Position numbers and translations under genes: made by a program
Assembly: GCA_016938395.1 (NCBI GenBank)
Contig: JAFGUS010000195.1
Location: 1-11,897 of the forward strand
Direction of reading: 5' to 3'
Origin: Coriobacteriia bacterium
GTDB lineage: Bacteria; Actinomycetota; Coriobacteriia; Anaerosomatales; Anaerosomataceae
DNA: 11,897 nucleotides
Shown here: piece by piece, positions 1 to 7,193 of the stretch
Position numbering within the stretch: the stretch's first letter is position 1
Layout: the number at the start of each line of letters is the position of its first letter
The notes under the pieces: model-generated
Databases searched by the model: none
What the model was told of the DNA's origin: nothing
The model's input: only the letters and a program-made list of their open reading frames with translations

Positions 1-1512
1 CTCGGGCCCTTTGCCGCGGGCGAACACCTCACCCACCGAGCTCACGAGCGCCCATGCGATGAGGGCGTACAGCAGCAGCGCGCCGGGAATGCCGATCCCC
101 GTGGCGAGCTGCAGCGGGTAGTTGTGCACGTTGTCGGCAACCGACAGGTAGCCCGCCGCCTGCACGTACTCGGCGGGCTTGAACATCGGGAACAGGAGCC
201 GGAAGGTGTCGGCCCCCCATCCGAAGATCGGTCGCTCGGCGACGGCGGCGAGCGCCGCCTCCCAGATCTGGAAGCGCGTCAGCGCACTTCCCGCCCCGAA
301 CTCGAAGATCGAGACCACGCGCGCGAGTACGTTGCGGACCGCGTCGGGCCTGACCGAGCTGGCCGCGACGGCGGCCACCGCAACGGCACCCGCAGTGCCG
401 ATGAAGCCCCAGTCGAGCGTCTGGAGCCGCATGTCACTTCCCGCTCGCGCCCGCCGGTACGCGATCACGAACAGGATGAGCGAGACCGTGGCGCCGATCC
501 ACGCGCCGCGTACGTACGAGGTGATCCCCACGAACGCGTTGAGCACGGTGAACGCCCAGTAGATGCCTCGCCAGGCGCGGCTGCGCTCCGAGAGCGCAAG
601 GCCCAGCGTGACCGCCCAGGGGAAGATGAGGTAACCACCGAGCAGGTCGGGATTGCCGAAGGTGGAGAACGCGCGGTTGGTCTCGAACGGCAGTTGACCC
701 CAGCGCACCGGATCGAGCGTGACGACGTCGAGACCACGCCCCACGGCGAAGGCGATGTTGTCGCCCAGGCCGGCGTACATGATCACGCCGCCAACGAACG
801 CGAAGCCGGCGCCGAGGAGCAGCGCCAGGCGCACGTCGCGATCCCGACCGAAGTGGGAGAAGGCCACCGCAAGACAGGCCGCGGCGACCGCGAGGCCGAG
901 GATTAGCGACACCGGCTGAAGGATGCGCGCCACCCCGAGGCTTGCCGAGCCTACGACCTGGAGCGCGCCGTAGGCTGCCACCAGGAATCCGCCGATAGCA
1001 AGTGTGCGCGCGAGCGAGCGGATGCGCGTCTGCCGATCCGCGTACTGCAGGGCCACGAAGAACGCCACGGCGTAGGTGACGAAGGAGACGAGTCCTTCGA
1101 AGCGCCGGTACTTGCCGAAGATCGCGGTGGGCGGATGCACGGAGAGAACCGACGTGAGCACGACCCACGCGATGAACGCGAGGACCGCCCACTCCACGCG
1201 CGTGAAGCGCACCTTGCCGCCGCGAAGCAGCAGGCCGATGCCCCACGCACCCAGGGCGACGAGAACAAGACCGCGCTGCACGAACACCTTCATGATGTCG
1301 AACTGGTCGAAGGTGAACGGCACGCCATCGGCGCTGAACGGGCCCCAGTTGGACATCGCGATGGGCACGAGCACGACGAGCGCATGCAGGCATGCCCACG
1401 CGATCCGGTCCCAAAGGTCCATCGACTGCGCGGCGCGCTCGGCGGACCCTCGAGACTGTGCGACAGAGCCAGACCCTGTCACAGCCGCAGATTGCCGCCT
1501 CTTCTTGGCCAC
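1..1512 (-). CDS. O-antigen polymerase/ligase (Wzy/WaaL-type) membrane protein, 3' end cut by window
   Basis: This integral membrane protein probably joins lipid-linked glycan units outside the cytoplasmic membrane, either polymerising repeats or ligating chains. The visible part is 504 residues with no stop; the reading frame runs off the left edge. It starts with a roughly 30-residue Lys/Arg/Ser/Ala-rich tail, followed by many hydrophobic segments (about 38-54, 80-96, 106-124, 141-156, 168-187, 200-218, 228-248, 291-307, 317-331, 337-352, 368-384 and 473-492). Family-like motifs are FGKYRRFEG (132-140), FSTFGNPDLLGGY (282-294), SYVRGAW (332-338), GWGADTF (431-437) and DNVHNYPLQ (460-468). 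The last two, with the adjacent GIGIPGALL segment, match the Wzy_C O-antigen ligase core. The GTG start is chosen because AGGAG lies 7 bases upstream; the start is 10 bases after the stop of the sugar transferase gene. Polymerase and ligase cannot be told apart from this. The family call is firm. Confidence 0.88.
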   Translation of the reverse strand, partial: MAKKRRQSAAVTGSGSVAQSRGSAERAAQSMDLWDRIAWACLHALVVLVPIAMSNWGPFSADGVPFTFDQFDIMKVFVQRGLVLVALGAWGIGLLLRGGKVRFTRVEWAVLAFIAWVVLTSVLSVHPPTAIFGKYRRFEGLVSFVTYAVAFFVALQYADRQTRIRSLARTLAIGGFLVAAYGALQVVGSASLGVARILQPVSLILGLAVAAACLAVAFSHFGRDRDVRLALLLGAGFAFVGGVIMYAGLGDNIAFAVGRGLDVVTLDPVRWGQLPFETNRAFSTFGNPDLLGGYLIFPWAVTLGLALSERSRAWRGIYWAFTVLNAFVGITSYVRGAWIGATVSLILFVIAYRRARAGSDMRLQTLDWGFIGTAGAVAVAAVAASSVRPDAVRNVLARVVSIFEFGAGSALTRFQIWEAALAAVAERPIFGWGADTFRLLFPMFKPAEYVQAAGYLSVADNVHNYPLQLATGIGIPGALLLYALIAWALVSSVGEVFARGKGPE

Positions 1513-1519
1513 GCGCACG

Positions 1520-1524
1520 CTCCT
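1520..1524 (-). promoter_or_regulatory. Ribosome binding site of the Wzy/WaaL gene
   Basis: AGGAG on the minus strand lies 7 bases before the GTG at 1512. It shares its first bases with the TAG stop of the preceding sugar transferase gene (1525-1523), which suggests reinitiation by terminating ribosomes. It decides the GTG start, since no better-placed ATG is present near the N-terminus. Confidence 0.7.
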
Positions 1525-2884
1525 ATCGGGCCCCGCGGCCGGTGAGTACCACCCTCACCGTCTCCACGAGTATCTGCAGGTCCATCAGCAACGTCTGATG
1601 ATACATGTAGATGAGGTCGAACTTCAGCTTGCGCCCGGGCGTGGTGGCGTAGTGTCCGCTCACCTGGGCAAGTCCGGTGGCGCCGGGCTTCACCCTGAAC
1701 CGCTCGCGGTAGCCGGGGATGGTCGCAAGATGCTGCTCGACGAAGAACGGCCGCTCGGGCCGCGGGCCCACGAAGCTCATGTGGCCGAGCAGGATGTTCA
1801 CGAGTTGCGGCAGCTCGTCGATGCGGTAGCGCCTGAGCACGCGGCCGAGTGGCGTGATGCGGCTGTCACCGGCCTGGGCGAGGACCGGTCCGGACCCTGC
1901 CTCGGCATCACGCACCATCGTGCGGAACTTGACGAGGCGGAACGACGCGAGATCGCGCCCCACGCGCTCCTGCGTGAAGATGACCGGCCAGCCCATGCTC
2001 ACCAGGATGCCAACGGCCGCAACGAGCAGCACGGGGCTGGTGATGACGAGCAGTACGAGTGACGCCAGCACGTCGAACAGCCGCTTGGCGCCGACGAACC
2101 AGCCCGGCGTGGCGGGCCGCGTGAGCTCCATGAGCGGGATGTCCGAGACGGTGCTATCGACCGTGCCGATGAAGATCTCGTAGAGCTCGGGGATGACCTC
2201 GACGCGCACGTCCGTGTCGTTACCGACGGCCATCTGTTCGATAAGCTCCCGGATGGCCACAGGACTCGCCACGATCAACCGGTCGATCTGCTCGCGGGCC
2301 ACGATCGCGGCAGCGTCAGACGCGTTGCCCAGAACGGGGAGCTTGCAGGACTGCGCGTCTGTCGTGTCGTCCACGCGCAGCTGGCCGATCACGCGATACC
2401 CCCAGCTGGCACGCCGCTCGAACTCGTCAGCGAGCTCGCAGGCGAGCTGGTTGGTGCCGACGATCAGGATGCGCTGCTCGGGCCAGTGGATGGGCGTAAT
2501 GCGCATCGCCGCGAGCCGCCAGCTCACGAGCAGGGCGAACTGTGCGAACCAGGCGATGACGATGGCGAGCCGCGAGAAGCTGAAGAAGCGCGGACCGGCG
2601 AAGAACGCCACGGCCGCGGTGAGGATCGTGCCGAGGGTGACCGCCTGAAGCGCCGCGCGGGAAACCTCCCAGGCGCTCTCGGTTCGCTCGGGCTCGTAAA
2701 GACCGAAGACATACCCGGCACCGAGGTAGAGTGCGGTTATGAGCGGCCAGAGGCCCGCATACGCCTCGAAGTTGAAGGCCGGGAGTTCACCACCGAAGCG
2801 CACGAAGAACGCGCCGACGATGCTCGCGTTGACAACGAGCGCGTCGAGCACGATCGAGATCGCGACAAACCGGCTGCGTGACAT
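1523..2884 (-). CDS. Polyprenyl-phosphate sugar-1-phosphate transferase (WbaP/WcaJ-like initiating enzyme)
   Basis: By family, this enzyme transfers a hexose-1-phosphate from a nucleotide sugar to undecaprenyl (polyprenyl) phosphate, the first committed step of glycan repeat-unit assembly on the inner face of the membrane. The 453 residues show the usual long architecture. There is an N-terminal membrane part (segments about 8-28, 44-62, 80-97 and 104-122) and a Rossmann-like CoA_binding_3 domain (about 138-215, beginning ILIVGTNQLACELADEF). A single hydrophobic hairpin (about 270-295) precedes the catalytic bacterial sugar transferase domain (about 297-450). Catalytic signatures are KFRTM (319-323), the Asp-Glu pair D356/E357 in RIDELPQL, GPRPERP (373-379) and KPGATGLAQVSG (399-410). 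Length and motifs are complete. The ATG directly follows the TAG stop of the upstream glycosyltransferase (TAGATG), with GAGGTG about 9 bases upstream. Substrate sugar cannot be read from sequence alone. Confidence 0.93.
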   Translation of the reverse strand: MSRSRFVAISIVLDALVVNASIVGAFFVRFGGELPAFNFEAYAGLWPLITALYLGAGYVFGLYEPERTESAWEVSRAALQAVTLGTILTAAVAFFAGPRFFSFSRLAIVIAWFAQFALLVSWRLAAMRITPIHWPEQRILIVGTNQLACELADEFERRASWGYRVIGQLRVDDTTDAQSCKLPVLGNASDAAAIVAREQIDRLIVASPVAIRELIEQMAVGNDTDVRVEVIPELYEIFIGTVDSTVSDIPLMELTRPATPGWFVGAKRLFDVLASLVLLVITSPVLLVAAVGILVSMGWPVIFTQERVGRDLASFRLVKFRTMVRDAEAGSGPVLAQAGDSRITPLGRVLRRYRIDELPQLVNILLGHMSFVGPRPERPFFVEQHLATIPGYRERFRVKPGATGLAQVSGHYATTPGRKLKFDLIYMYHQTLLMDLQILVETVRVVLTGRGAR

Positions 2885-4051
2885 CTAGGCGGCACCTCGT
2901 GCCTCATCGTAGACCGCGAGCGTCTGTTCCACCATCCGGGCGATGGAGAACTCCTCGCGGGCCCGTGCAGCAGCCTGCGTGCCGAGACGCCGGCGTAGCG
3001 CATCATCGGTGACGAGCGTGCGCAGCGCGTCGGCGAGTGCCTCGACGTCACCCGGGGGCACGGTGAGCCCGGTGATGCCGTCCTCATTGACGAACGGGAC
3101 GCCCGTGGTGAGCGAAGTGGAGACCACCGGCGTCCCTGCGGCGTGCGCCTCGAGCTGCACGAGACCGAAGGCCTCCGAGCGCGCCACGCTCGGCAGGCAG
3201 AACACGTCGGCCGCGTGGTACCACGCGGCGAGGTCGCCCGAGGCCACCGGTTCGACGAAGTGCACGCGCTCGGCGATGCCGAGCGAGGCGGCGAGCTGTC
3301 CGAGGTCCTCGCGCAACGGGCCGCTCCCGATCATGACGAGGTCGGCGTCCACGCGGGGCATCGCGCGCACGAGCACGTCGGCGCCTTTGTAGTAGATGAG
3401 GCGGCCCACGAAGAGCACGATCGGCCGACTGTACGGCTCCCGAAGCTCGGCCGCGCGGGCGGTGCGGGCAGGCGTGGACGCGAAGCGATCGACATGGATG
3501 CCGAACGGCACCACACGGCACTTGGCGGCGATGCACGAGAGGTGCGGTGAGTGCTCAACCATGTTGGGCGAGGAGGCGATGACGAGGTCCACCCGGTCGA
3601 GGAGGCGCCGCAGGAACGGCTCGTATGCCGCACCCAGGAAGCGCTGCCTCACGATGTCGCTGTGGTAGGTGAGCACCGCGGGGATGTCCAGGCGTGGCCG
3701 CCAACCCGAGAGCGCGCCCCGGCCGCCCCGCGCGGCAAGCCACGAAACCTCGCCCCACGGGTAGGGGAAGTGCAGGTGGAAGACGTCGGGCGCATCGGCG
3801 CGCGAGGCCTCGGCGACGATCGCCGTCTTCATGCCGAGAGCGACCGGCGTGGAGGCATACGCGAACGCGCGCGGAAGCCGGGTGACCGCCACCCCGTCGA
3901 TGGTCTCGACCACGCGCTCGCGCCCCTCGTTGGCCACGATCGCGCGCACTTCATGCCCGCGTGACGCCAGCTCCACGGCCAGGTCGCGCAGATGGTACTC
4001 GATCCCTCCGAGATGCGGCGGGTAGTACTTGTTGAGCATGGTCACGCGCAT
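2885..4051 (-). CDS. Glycosyltransferase family 4 (GT-B fold)
   Basis: This is a retaining GT4 enzyme of 388 residues, expected to add a sugar from a nucleotide donor to the lipid-linked intermediate at the cytoplasmic face. The N-terminal acceptor domain opens with a beta strand followed by a glycine-rich loop (NKYYPPHLGGIEYH, 7-20) and contains TYHSDIVRQ (128-136). The C-terminal donor domain has VGRLIYYKGADVLVRAM (215-231, with R217 and K222), the GSGPLRE loop (242-248) and a complete EX7E motif (E293 and E301 in SEAFGLVQLE). I kept the ATG at 4051, because it gives a full first beta strand and has GGAG about 10 bases upstream. The in-frame ATG at 4039 would lose four residues. It lies 49 bases after the mutase gene and abuts the sugar transferase gene without a gap. 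With ManC nearby a GDP-mannose donor is plausible, but that is inference. Confidence 0.92.
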   Translation of the reverse strand: MRVTMLNKYYPPHLGGIEYHLRDLAVELASRGHEVRAIVANEGRERVVETIDGVAVTRLPRAFAYASTPVALGMKTAIVAEASRADAPDVFHLHFPYPWGEVSWLAARGGRGALSGWRPRLDIPAVLTYHSDIVRQRFLGAAYEPFLRRLLDRVDLVIASSPNMVEHSPHLSCIAAKCRVVPFGIHVDRFASTPARTARAAELREPYSRPIVLFVGRLIYYKGADVLVRAMPRVDADLVMIGSGPLREDLGQLAASLGIAERVHFVEPVASGDLAAWYHAADVFCLPSVARSEAFGLVQLEAHAAGTPVVSTSLTTGVPFVNEDGITGLTVPPGDVEALADALRTLVTDDALRRRLGTQAAARAREEFSIARMVEQTLAVYDEARGAA

Positions 4052-4100
4052 CGGCCGGAGGGCTCCTCTGACTCGCGAATCGCGGCTTCGGACGCAGGCG

Positions 4101-5504
4101 CTAGCTGTCGCTCACGAGCATGCGGCCGGCGGCAAGCAGGTCGTCCACCACGCCGAAGTTGGGTGCCTCGGCGTAGATGCGGACGAGCGGCTCGGTGCCC
4201 GACGTGCGCATGAGAAGCCACGCGTCGTCGGGAAGCAGGAACTTGATGCCGTCGGTGCGCACGATCTCGAGCACCTCGAGGCCGGCGAGGACCGGCGGCG
4301 CCATCTCGGGCATTCGCTCCACGAACGCATCCTTAACCGCGGGGTCGAGTTTGAGGTCCACGCGGCCGTACTCCATCGGTCCGGTGACCGCGATGAGATC
4401 ATCCACCAACTCGCCGAGGCCCTGCCCGCGCTGGCCCATCATCTCGGCGAGCAGCAGCGCCATGAGCAGACCGTCGCGCTCACGCACGTGCACGGGGATG
4501 CCGATGCCACCGCTCTCCTCGCCACCGATGAGCACGTCGCCCTTGACCATCTCCTCGTAGATCCACTTGAAGCCGACGGGCGTGGTGGTGACGTGGCTGC
4601 CAAGGTGCGCACCGAGCCGGTCGACGAGCACGCTCGTGGAGAGCGTCTTGACGATGCGGCCACTCATGCCGCGGTCCTCTACGAGATGGCGCGCCACGAG
4701 CGCGATGATGCGATGCGGGTTGACGAACTGCCCGCGACCGTCCGCGGCGCCGATACGGTCGGCGTCGCCGTCGGTGATGAACGCCGCGTCGAGCTCATGC
4801 TCGCGGACGAAGTCCTGCGCCTCCTTGATGTGCGGCGGAATGGGCTCGGGGTGCAGCCCGCCGAAGCCGGGGTTGCGTTCGGCATGGAGCTCGGTGACCT
4901 CCACGCCGAACGAGCGGAGGGTCTCGGCGAGGTAGGTCTGGCCGGCGCCGTAGAGCGGGTCGACCACCACATGCAGGCCCGCCTTGGCGATGAGGTCGGG
5001 ATCGACGAACGCGCGGAGCGCCTCGAGATACGGGCCCACGACGTCGACGGTCTCAACGCCCCTGGCTGCAGCGTCGTCGGCAACCGGCGGCGCCTCAACG
5101 AGCGCAGCCTCAACGCGGTCGGTGAACGAGACCGGGCTCGCACCGCCGTCGGCCATGCGGAGCTTGAAGCCGAGGTACGGAGCGGGATTGTGGCTCGCGG
5201 TGAGCATCACGCCGCCCACGGCCTCGGGATCGTGCGCCACCGCCCAGCAGAGCGCGGGCGTGGGCAGGTACCGGTCCGAGAGCTTCACGCGTAGGCCGTG
5301 GGTGGCAAGCACCTCGGCGGCCGCACGGGCGAAGCTGCCGGCCTCGAAGCGCGTGTCGAAACCGACGATGATGAGACCGCCGGGGCTGTCGGTTGAGAAG
5401 ATGCGACCGGCGGCGTCGGCCACCCGCCGGAGGTTGTCGTACGTGAAGTCGGCGCCGATCACGGCGCGCCAACCATCGGTGCCGAAACGGATCGCGGTGC
5501 TCAT
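4101..5504 (-). CDS. Phosphoglucomutase/phosphomannomutase (alpha-D-phosphohexomutase family)
   Basis: This cytoplasmic enzyme interconverts hexose-6-phosphate and hexose-1-phosphate, feeding nucleotide-sugar synthesis. At 467 residues it is a normal length and all four active-site elements are present. The phosphoserine loop is TASHNP (102-107, S104). The metal loop is DGDADR (245-250, D245/D247/D249). The sugar-recognition loop is GEESGG (328-333), and the C-terminal phosphate-binding loop is RTSGTEP (433-439). The N-terminus begins with the typical FGTDGWR. The ATG at 5504 has AGGAGG 4 bases upstream. It is the first gene of the leftward block and is divergent from manC. Adjacency to manC suggests mannose-1-phosphate supply, but the sugar loop reads GEESGG rather than the GEMSGH of classical bacterial PMM/PGM, so glucose-1-phosphate or dual specificity is equally possible. 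GlmM is unlikely, since its loop is GEQSGH. Confidence 0.93.
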   Translation of the reverse strand: MSTAIRFGTDGWRAVIGADFTYDNLRRVADAAGRIFSTDSPGGLIIVGFDTRFEAGSFARAAAEVLATHGLRVKLSDRYLPTPALCWAVAHDPEAVGGVMLTASHNPAPYLGFKLRMADGGASPVSFTDRVEAALVEAPPVADDAAARGVETVDVVGPYLEALRAFVDPDLIAKAGLHVVVDPLYGAGQTYLAETLRSFGVEVTELHAERNPGFGGLHPEPIPPHIKEAQDFVREHELDAAFITDGDADRIGAADGRGQFVNPHRIIALVARHLVEDRGMSGRIVKTLSTSVLVDRLGAHLGSHVTTTPVGFKWIYEEMVKGDVLIGGEESGGIGIPVHVRERDGLLMALLLAEMMGQRGQGLGELVDDLIAVTGPMEYGRVDLKLDPAVKDAFVERMPEMAPPVLAGLEVLEIVRTDGIKFLLPDDAWLLMRTSGTEPLVRIYAEAPNFGVVDDLLAAGRMLVSDS

Positions 5505-5629
5505 GGCCCCTCCTCGCGTGGTTTCCTGCGTGCTTCAGGCGATTGCTCATTGTCTACCTGCCCATTCTGCCCCATCGGTGACAGACTTGCCCACTCGTGC
5601 ACGGGGCAGCCACCCACCGCACGGCGCGC

Positions 5630-5635
5630 TATACT
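5630..5635 (+). promoter_or_regulatory. Putative -10 box for manC
   Basis: TATACT stands out in a locally GC-rich background, 64 bases before the manC GTG. It would place transcription start near 5641-5643 and leave a leader of under 60 bases. No good -35 hexamer sits 16-18 bases upstream (CAGCCA at 5607-5612) and there is no extended TG, so an activator or a weak promoter would be required. This is a single-motif call. Confidence 0.4.
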
Positions 5636-5688
5636 CTGCTCCTACACCGTCGGCGCCAACGTGACAGAAGAATCGCCGCGCGACGCAC

Positions 5689-5694
5689 CGGAGG
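5689..5694 (+). promoter_or_regulatory. Ribosome binding site that sets the manC start
   Basis: CGGAGG lies 4 bases upstream of the GTG at 5699. The reading frame is open back to an ATG at 5597, but that ATG has no ribosome binding site and lies upstream of the TATACT box. The extra 34 residues are also Arg/His-rich and unlike the family. The GTG is therefore preferred. Confidence 0.75.
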
Positions 5695-5698
5695 CCAC

Positions 5699-7186
5699 GT
5701 GACCACAACCACCCGTATCCCTCACCTGCACGCCGTCATCCTCGCCGGCGGCAGCGGCACCCGCTTCTGGCCGCTCTCGCGCGAGCTCTCGCCCAAGCAG
5801 TTCGTGAACATCTTCGGCGGCGTGAGCCTCATCACCCAGGCGGTGAAGCGCGTCTCGAACCTCACCGAGGACGGCGGCGTGCACGTGCTCACCAACGAGC
5901 GGCTCCGTGACGAGCTGCAGAACCACCTCAAGGCGCAGCCGGAGCTCAAGGGGTGCGCCATCGACTACCTTGCCGAGCCGACACCGCGGAACACGGCGCC
6001 CGCCATCGCGCTCGCCGCCGCGTACCTGGTGGCGCACGACCCCGACGCCGTGATGATCGTGCTCCCCTCGGACCACCTGCTCGAGAACGGCGAGCGCTGG
6101 GAACGAACGCTGCGCGTGGCGATCGGGCTCGCGCGGCAAGGCCGCCTCGTCACGCTCGGCCTGGGGCCCACGCGCCCGGAGACCGGCTACGGCTACATCC
6201 GCATGGGCGCGCCGATCGAGGGCGCCACCGAGGGGGACACGACCGGGCACGACGTGGCGGCGTTCATCGAAAAGCCCGACCGCGAGACGGCCGAACGGTT
6301 CCTGGCCGAGGGCGGCTACCTGTGGAACTCGGGCATGCTCGTGGCGCGGGCCGCCACCGTGCTCTCCGAGCTCGACGCTGCGGGAGCGCACGCCGCAACA
6401 CCCGAGAGCGCACCCGCCGCCGAGATGGCCGCCGCCGCACGCGAGGTGGCAGCACTGCCTCCCAAGGAGTGGACCGCCGAGAGCGCCCGCGAGCGCTTCG
6501 CCGCGCTGCCGGCGGTGCCGTTCGATAAGGCGGTGCTCGAGGTGAGCGACGCCGTGGCCGTGGTGCCCGCCGAGCTCGACTGGTCTGACGTGGGCTCACT
6601 CGCCGCCCTCGAGGCCGTGGCGCCGGCCGACGAACGCGGCAACGTGCTTTCGGGCAACGTGGTGGACATCGACTCGCACGACACGATCGTCTACTCGGCA
6701 GACCGGCTGGTGGCCACCATCGGCCTGAGAGACCTCATGGTGGTGGACACCACCGACGCCACGCTCGTGGCGCCCAGGGACCGCGCGCAGGACGTGCGCC
6801 TCGTGGTGGACGCGCTCAAGGCCGCCGACGCGCGCGAGATCGTGGAGAGCCGCAGCTCGCTCCGCCCGTGGGGGTCGTGGACGCTGCTCGTCAAGGGCAC
6901 CGGCTTCCAGGTGAAGACGATCGAGGTGGCACCGGGCCAGCGGCTGTCGCTCCAGAGCCACGAGCACCGCAGCGAACACTGGGTGGTGGTTGAGGGCTCG
7001 GGCCGCATCACGCGCGGCAGCGAAGTCTTCGACATCGGCCCCAACCAGAGCGCCTACATCCCGCGCGGCTTCACGCACCGGCTCGAGAACCCGGGCACCA
7101 CGGTGCTCCGCATCGTCGAGATCGCCGTGGGCGACTACCTCGGCGAAGACGACATCACGCGCTACGAGGACGACTGGGCGCGGTAG
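5699..7186 (+). CDS. manC: Mannose-1-phosphate guanylyltransferase / mannose-6-phosphate isomerase (bifunctional, type II)
   Basis: This cytoplasmic bifunctional enzyme of GDP-mannose synthesis has two activities. The N-terminal domain makes GDP-mannose from mannose-1-phosphate and GTP, and the C-terminal cupin converts fructose-6-phosphate to mannose-6-phosphate. From the GTG at 5699 it is 495 residues, near the usual 470-490. Pyrophosphorylase motifs are GGSGTRFWPLSRELSPKQF (17-35), EPTPRNTAPA (93-102), FIEKP (189-193), YLWNSGM (207-213) and DWSDVGS (294-300). Isomerase motifs are RPWGSW (389-394), the metal-site stretch LQSHEHRSEHW (418-428) and NQSAYIPRGFTHRLENPG (449-466). The metal stretch differs slightly from the common QMHHHRAEHW, but the outer histidines, Glu and Trp are kept. 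It is the only rightward gene here, divergent from the mutase and ending 7 bases from the convergent zinc-ribbon gene. Confidence 0.95.
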   Translation: MTTTTRIPHLHAVILAGGSGTRFWPLSRELSPKQFVNIFGGVSLITQAVKRVSNLTEDGGVHVLTNERLRDELQNHLKAQPELKGCAIDYLAEPTPRNTAPAIALAAAYLVAHDPDAVMIVLPSDHLLENGERWERTLRVAIGLARQGRLVTLGLGPTRPETGYGYIRMGAPIEGATEGDTTGHDVAAFIEKPDRETAERFLAEGGYLWNSGMLVARAATVLSELDAAGAHAATPESAPAAEMAAAAREVAALPPKEWTAESARERFAALPAVPFDKAVLEVSDAVAVVPAELDWSDVGSLAALEAVAPADERGNVLSGNVVDIDSHDTIVYSADRLVATIGLRDLMVVDTTDATLVAPRDRAQDVRLVVDALKAADAREIVESRSSLRPWGSWTLLVKGTGFQVKTIEVAPGQRLSLQSHEHRSEHWVVVEGSGRITRGSEVFDIGPNQSAYIPRGFTHRLENPGTTVLRIVEIAVGDYLGEDDITRYEDDWAR

Positions 7187-7193
7187 AAGACCC

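Larger units (their letters stand above)
5505..5698. other. Divergent intergenic region between the mutase gene and manC
   Basis: These 194 bases separate two divergently read genes and should hold the promoters for both. Rightward, a TATACT box at 5630-5635 is the clearest element. Leftward I found no convincing -10/-35 pair: TAGACAAT (minus strand, 5556-5549) is the nearest to a -10, but no -35 lies at the right distance. A short pyrimidine-rich direct repeat, CTGCCCATT then CTGCCCCAT, occupies 5558-5575, with a related TTGCCCACT at 5587-5595. No hairpin, riboswitch fold or small ORF with its own ribosome binding site is evident. Confidence 0.6.

Noticed and set aside
124..906. A 260-codon plus-strand frame opposite the Wzy/WaaL gene
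   Set aside because: The minus strand there encodes a clear polytopic membrane protein with Wzy_C motifs. The plus frame is charged low-complexity shadow.
434..1414. A 326-codon minus-strand frame inside the Wzy/WaaL gene
   Set aside because: It is in a different frame from the membrane protein, is Arg/His-rich, and has no hydrophobic segments.
1076..2062. A 328-codon plus-strand frame across the Wzy and sugar transferase genes
   Set aside because: It spans the boundary of two well-supported opposite-strand genes and has no family motif.
4029..5294. A 421-codon open frame on the plus strand opposite the mutase gene
   Set aside because: It is antisense to a gene with all family motifs. Its protein is rich in Arg, His, Glu and Ala without any recognisable domain, as expected in high-GC DNA.
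5597..5698. An upstream ATG start for manC at 5597
   Set aside because: There is no ribosome binding site, the start lies before the likely -10 box, and the added residues are basic and unlike the family.
5661..5702. A 13-codon GTG-started leader ORF whose TGA overlaps the manC GTG (GTGA)
   Set aside because: The overlap is suggestive of coupling, but no ribosome binding site precedes 5661 and its product has no attenuator-like codon run.
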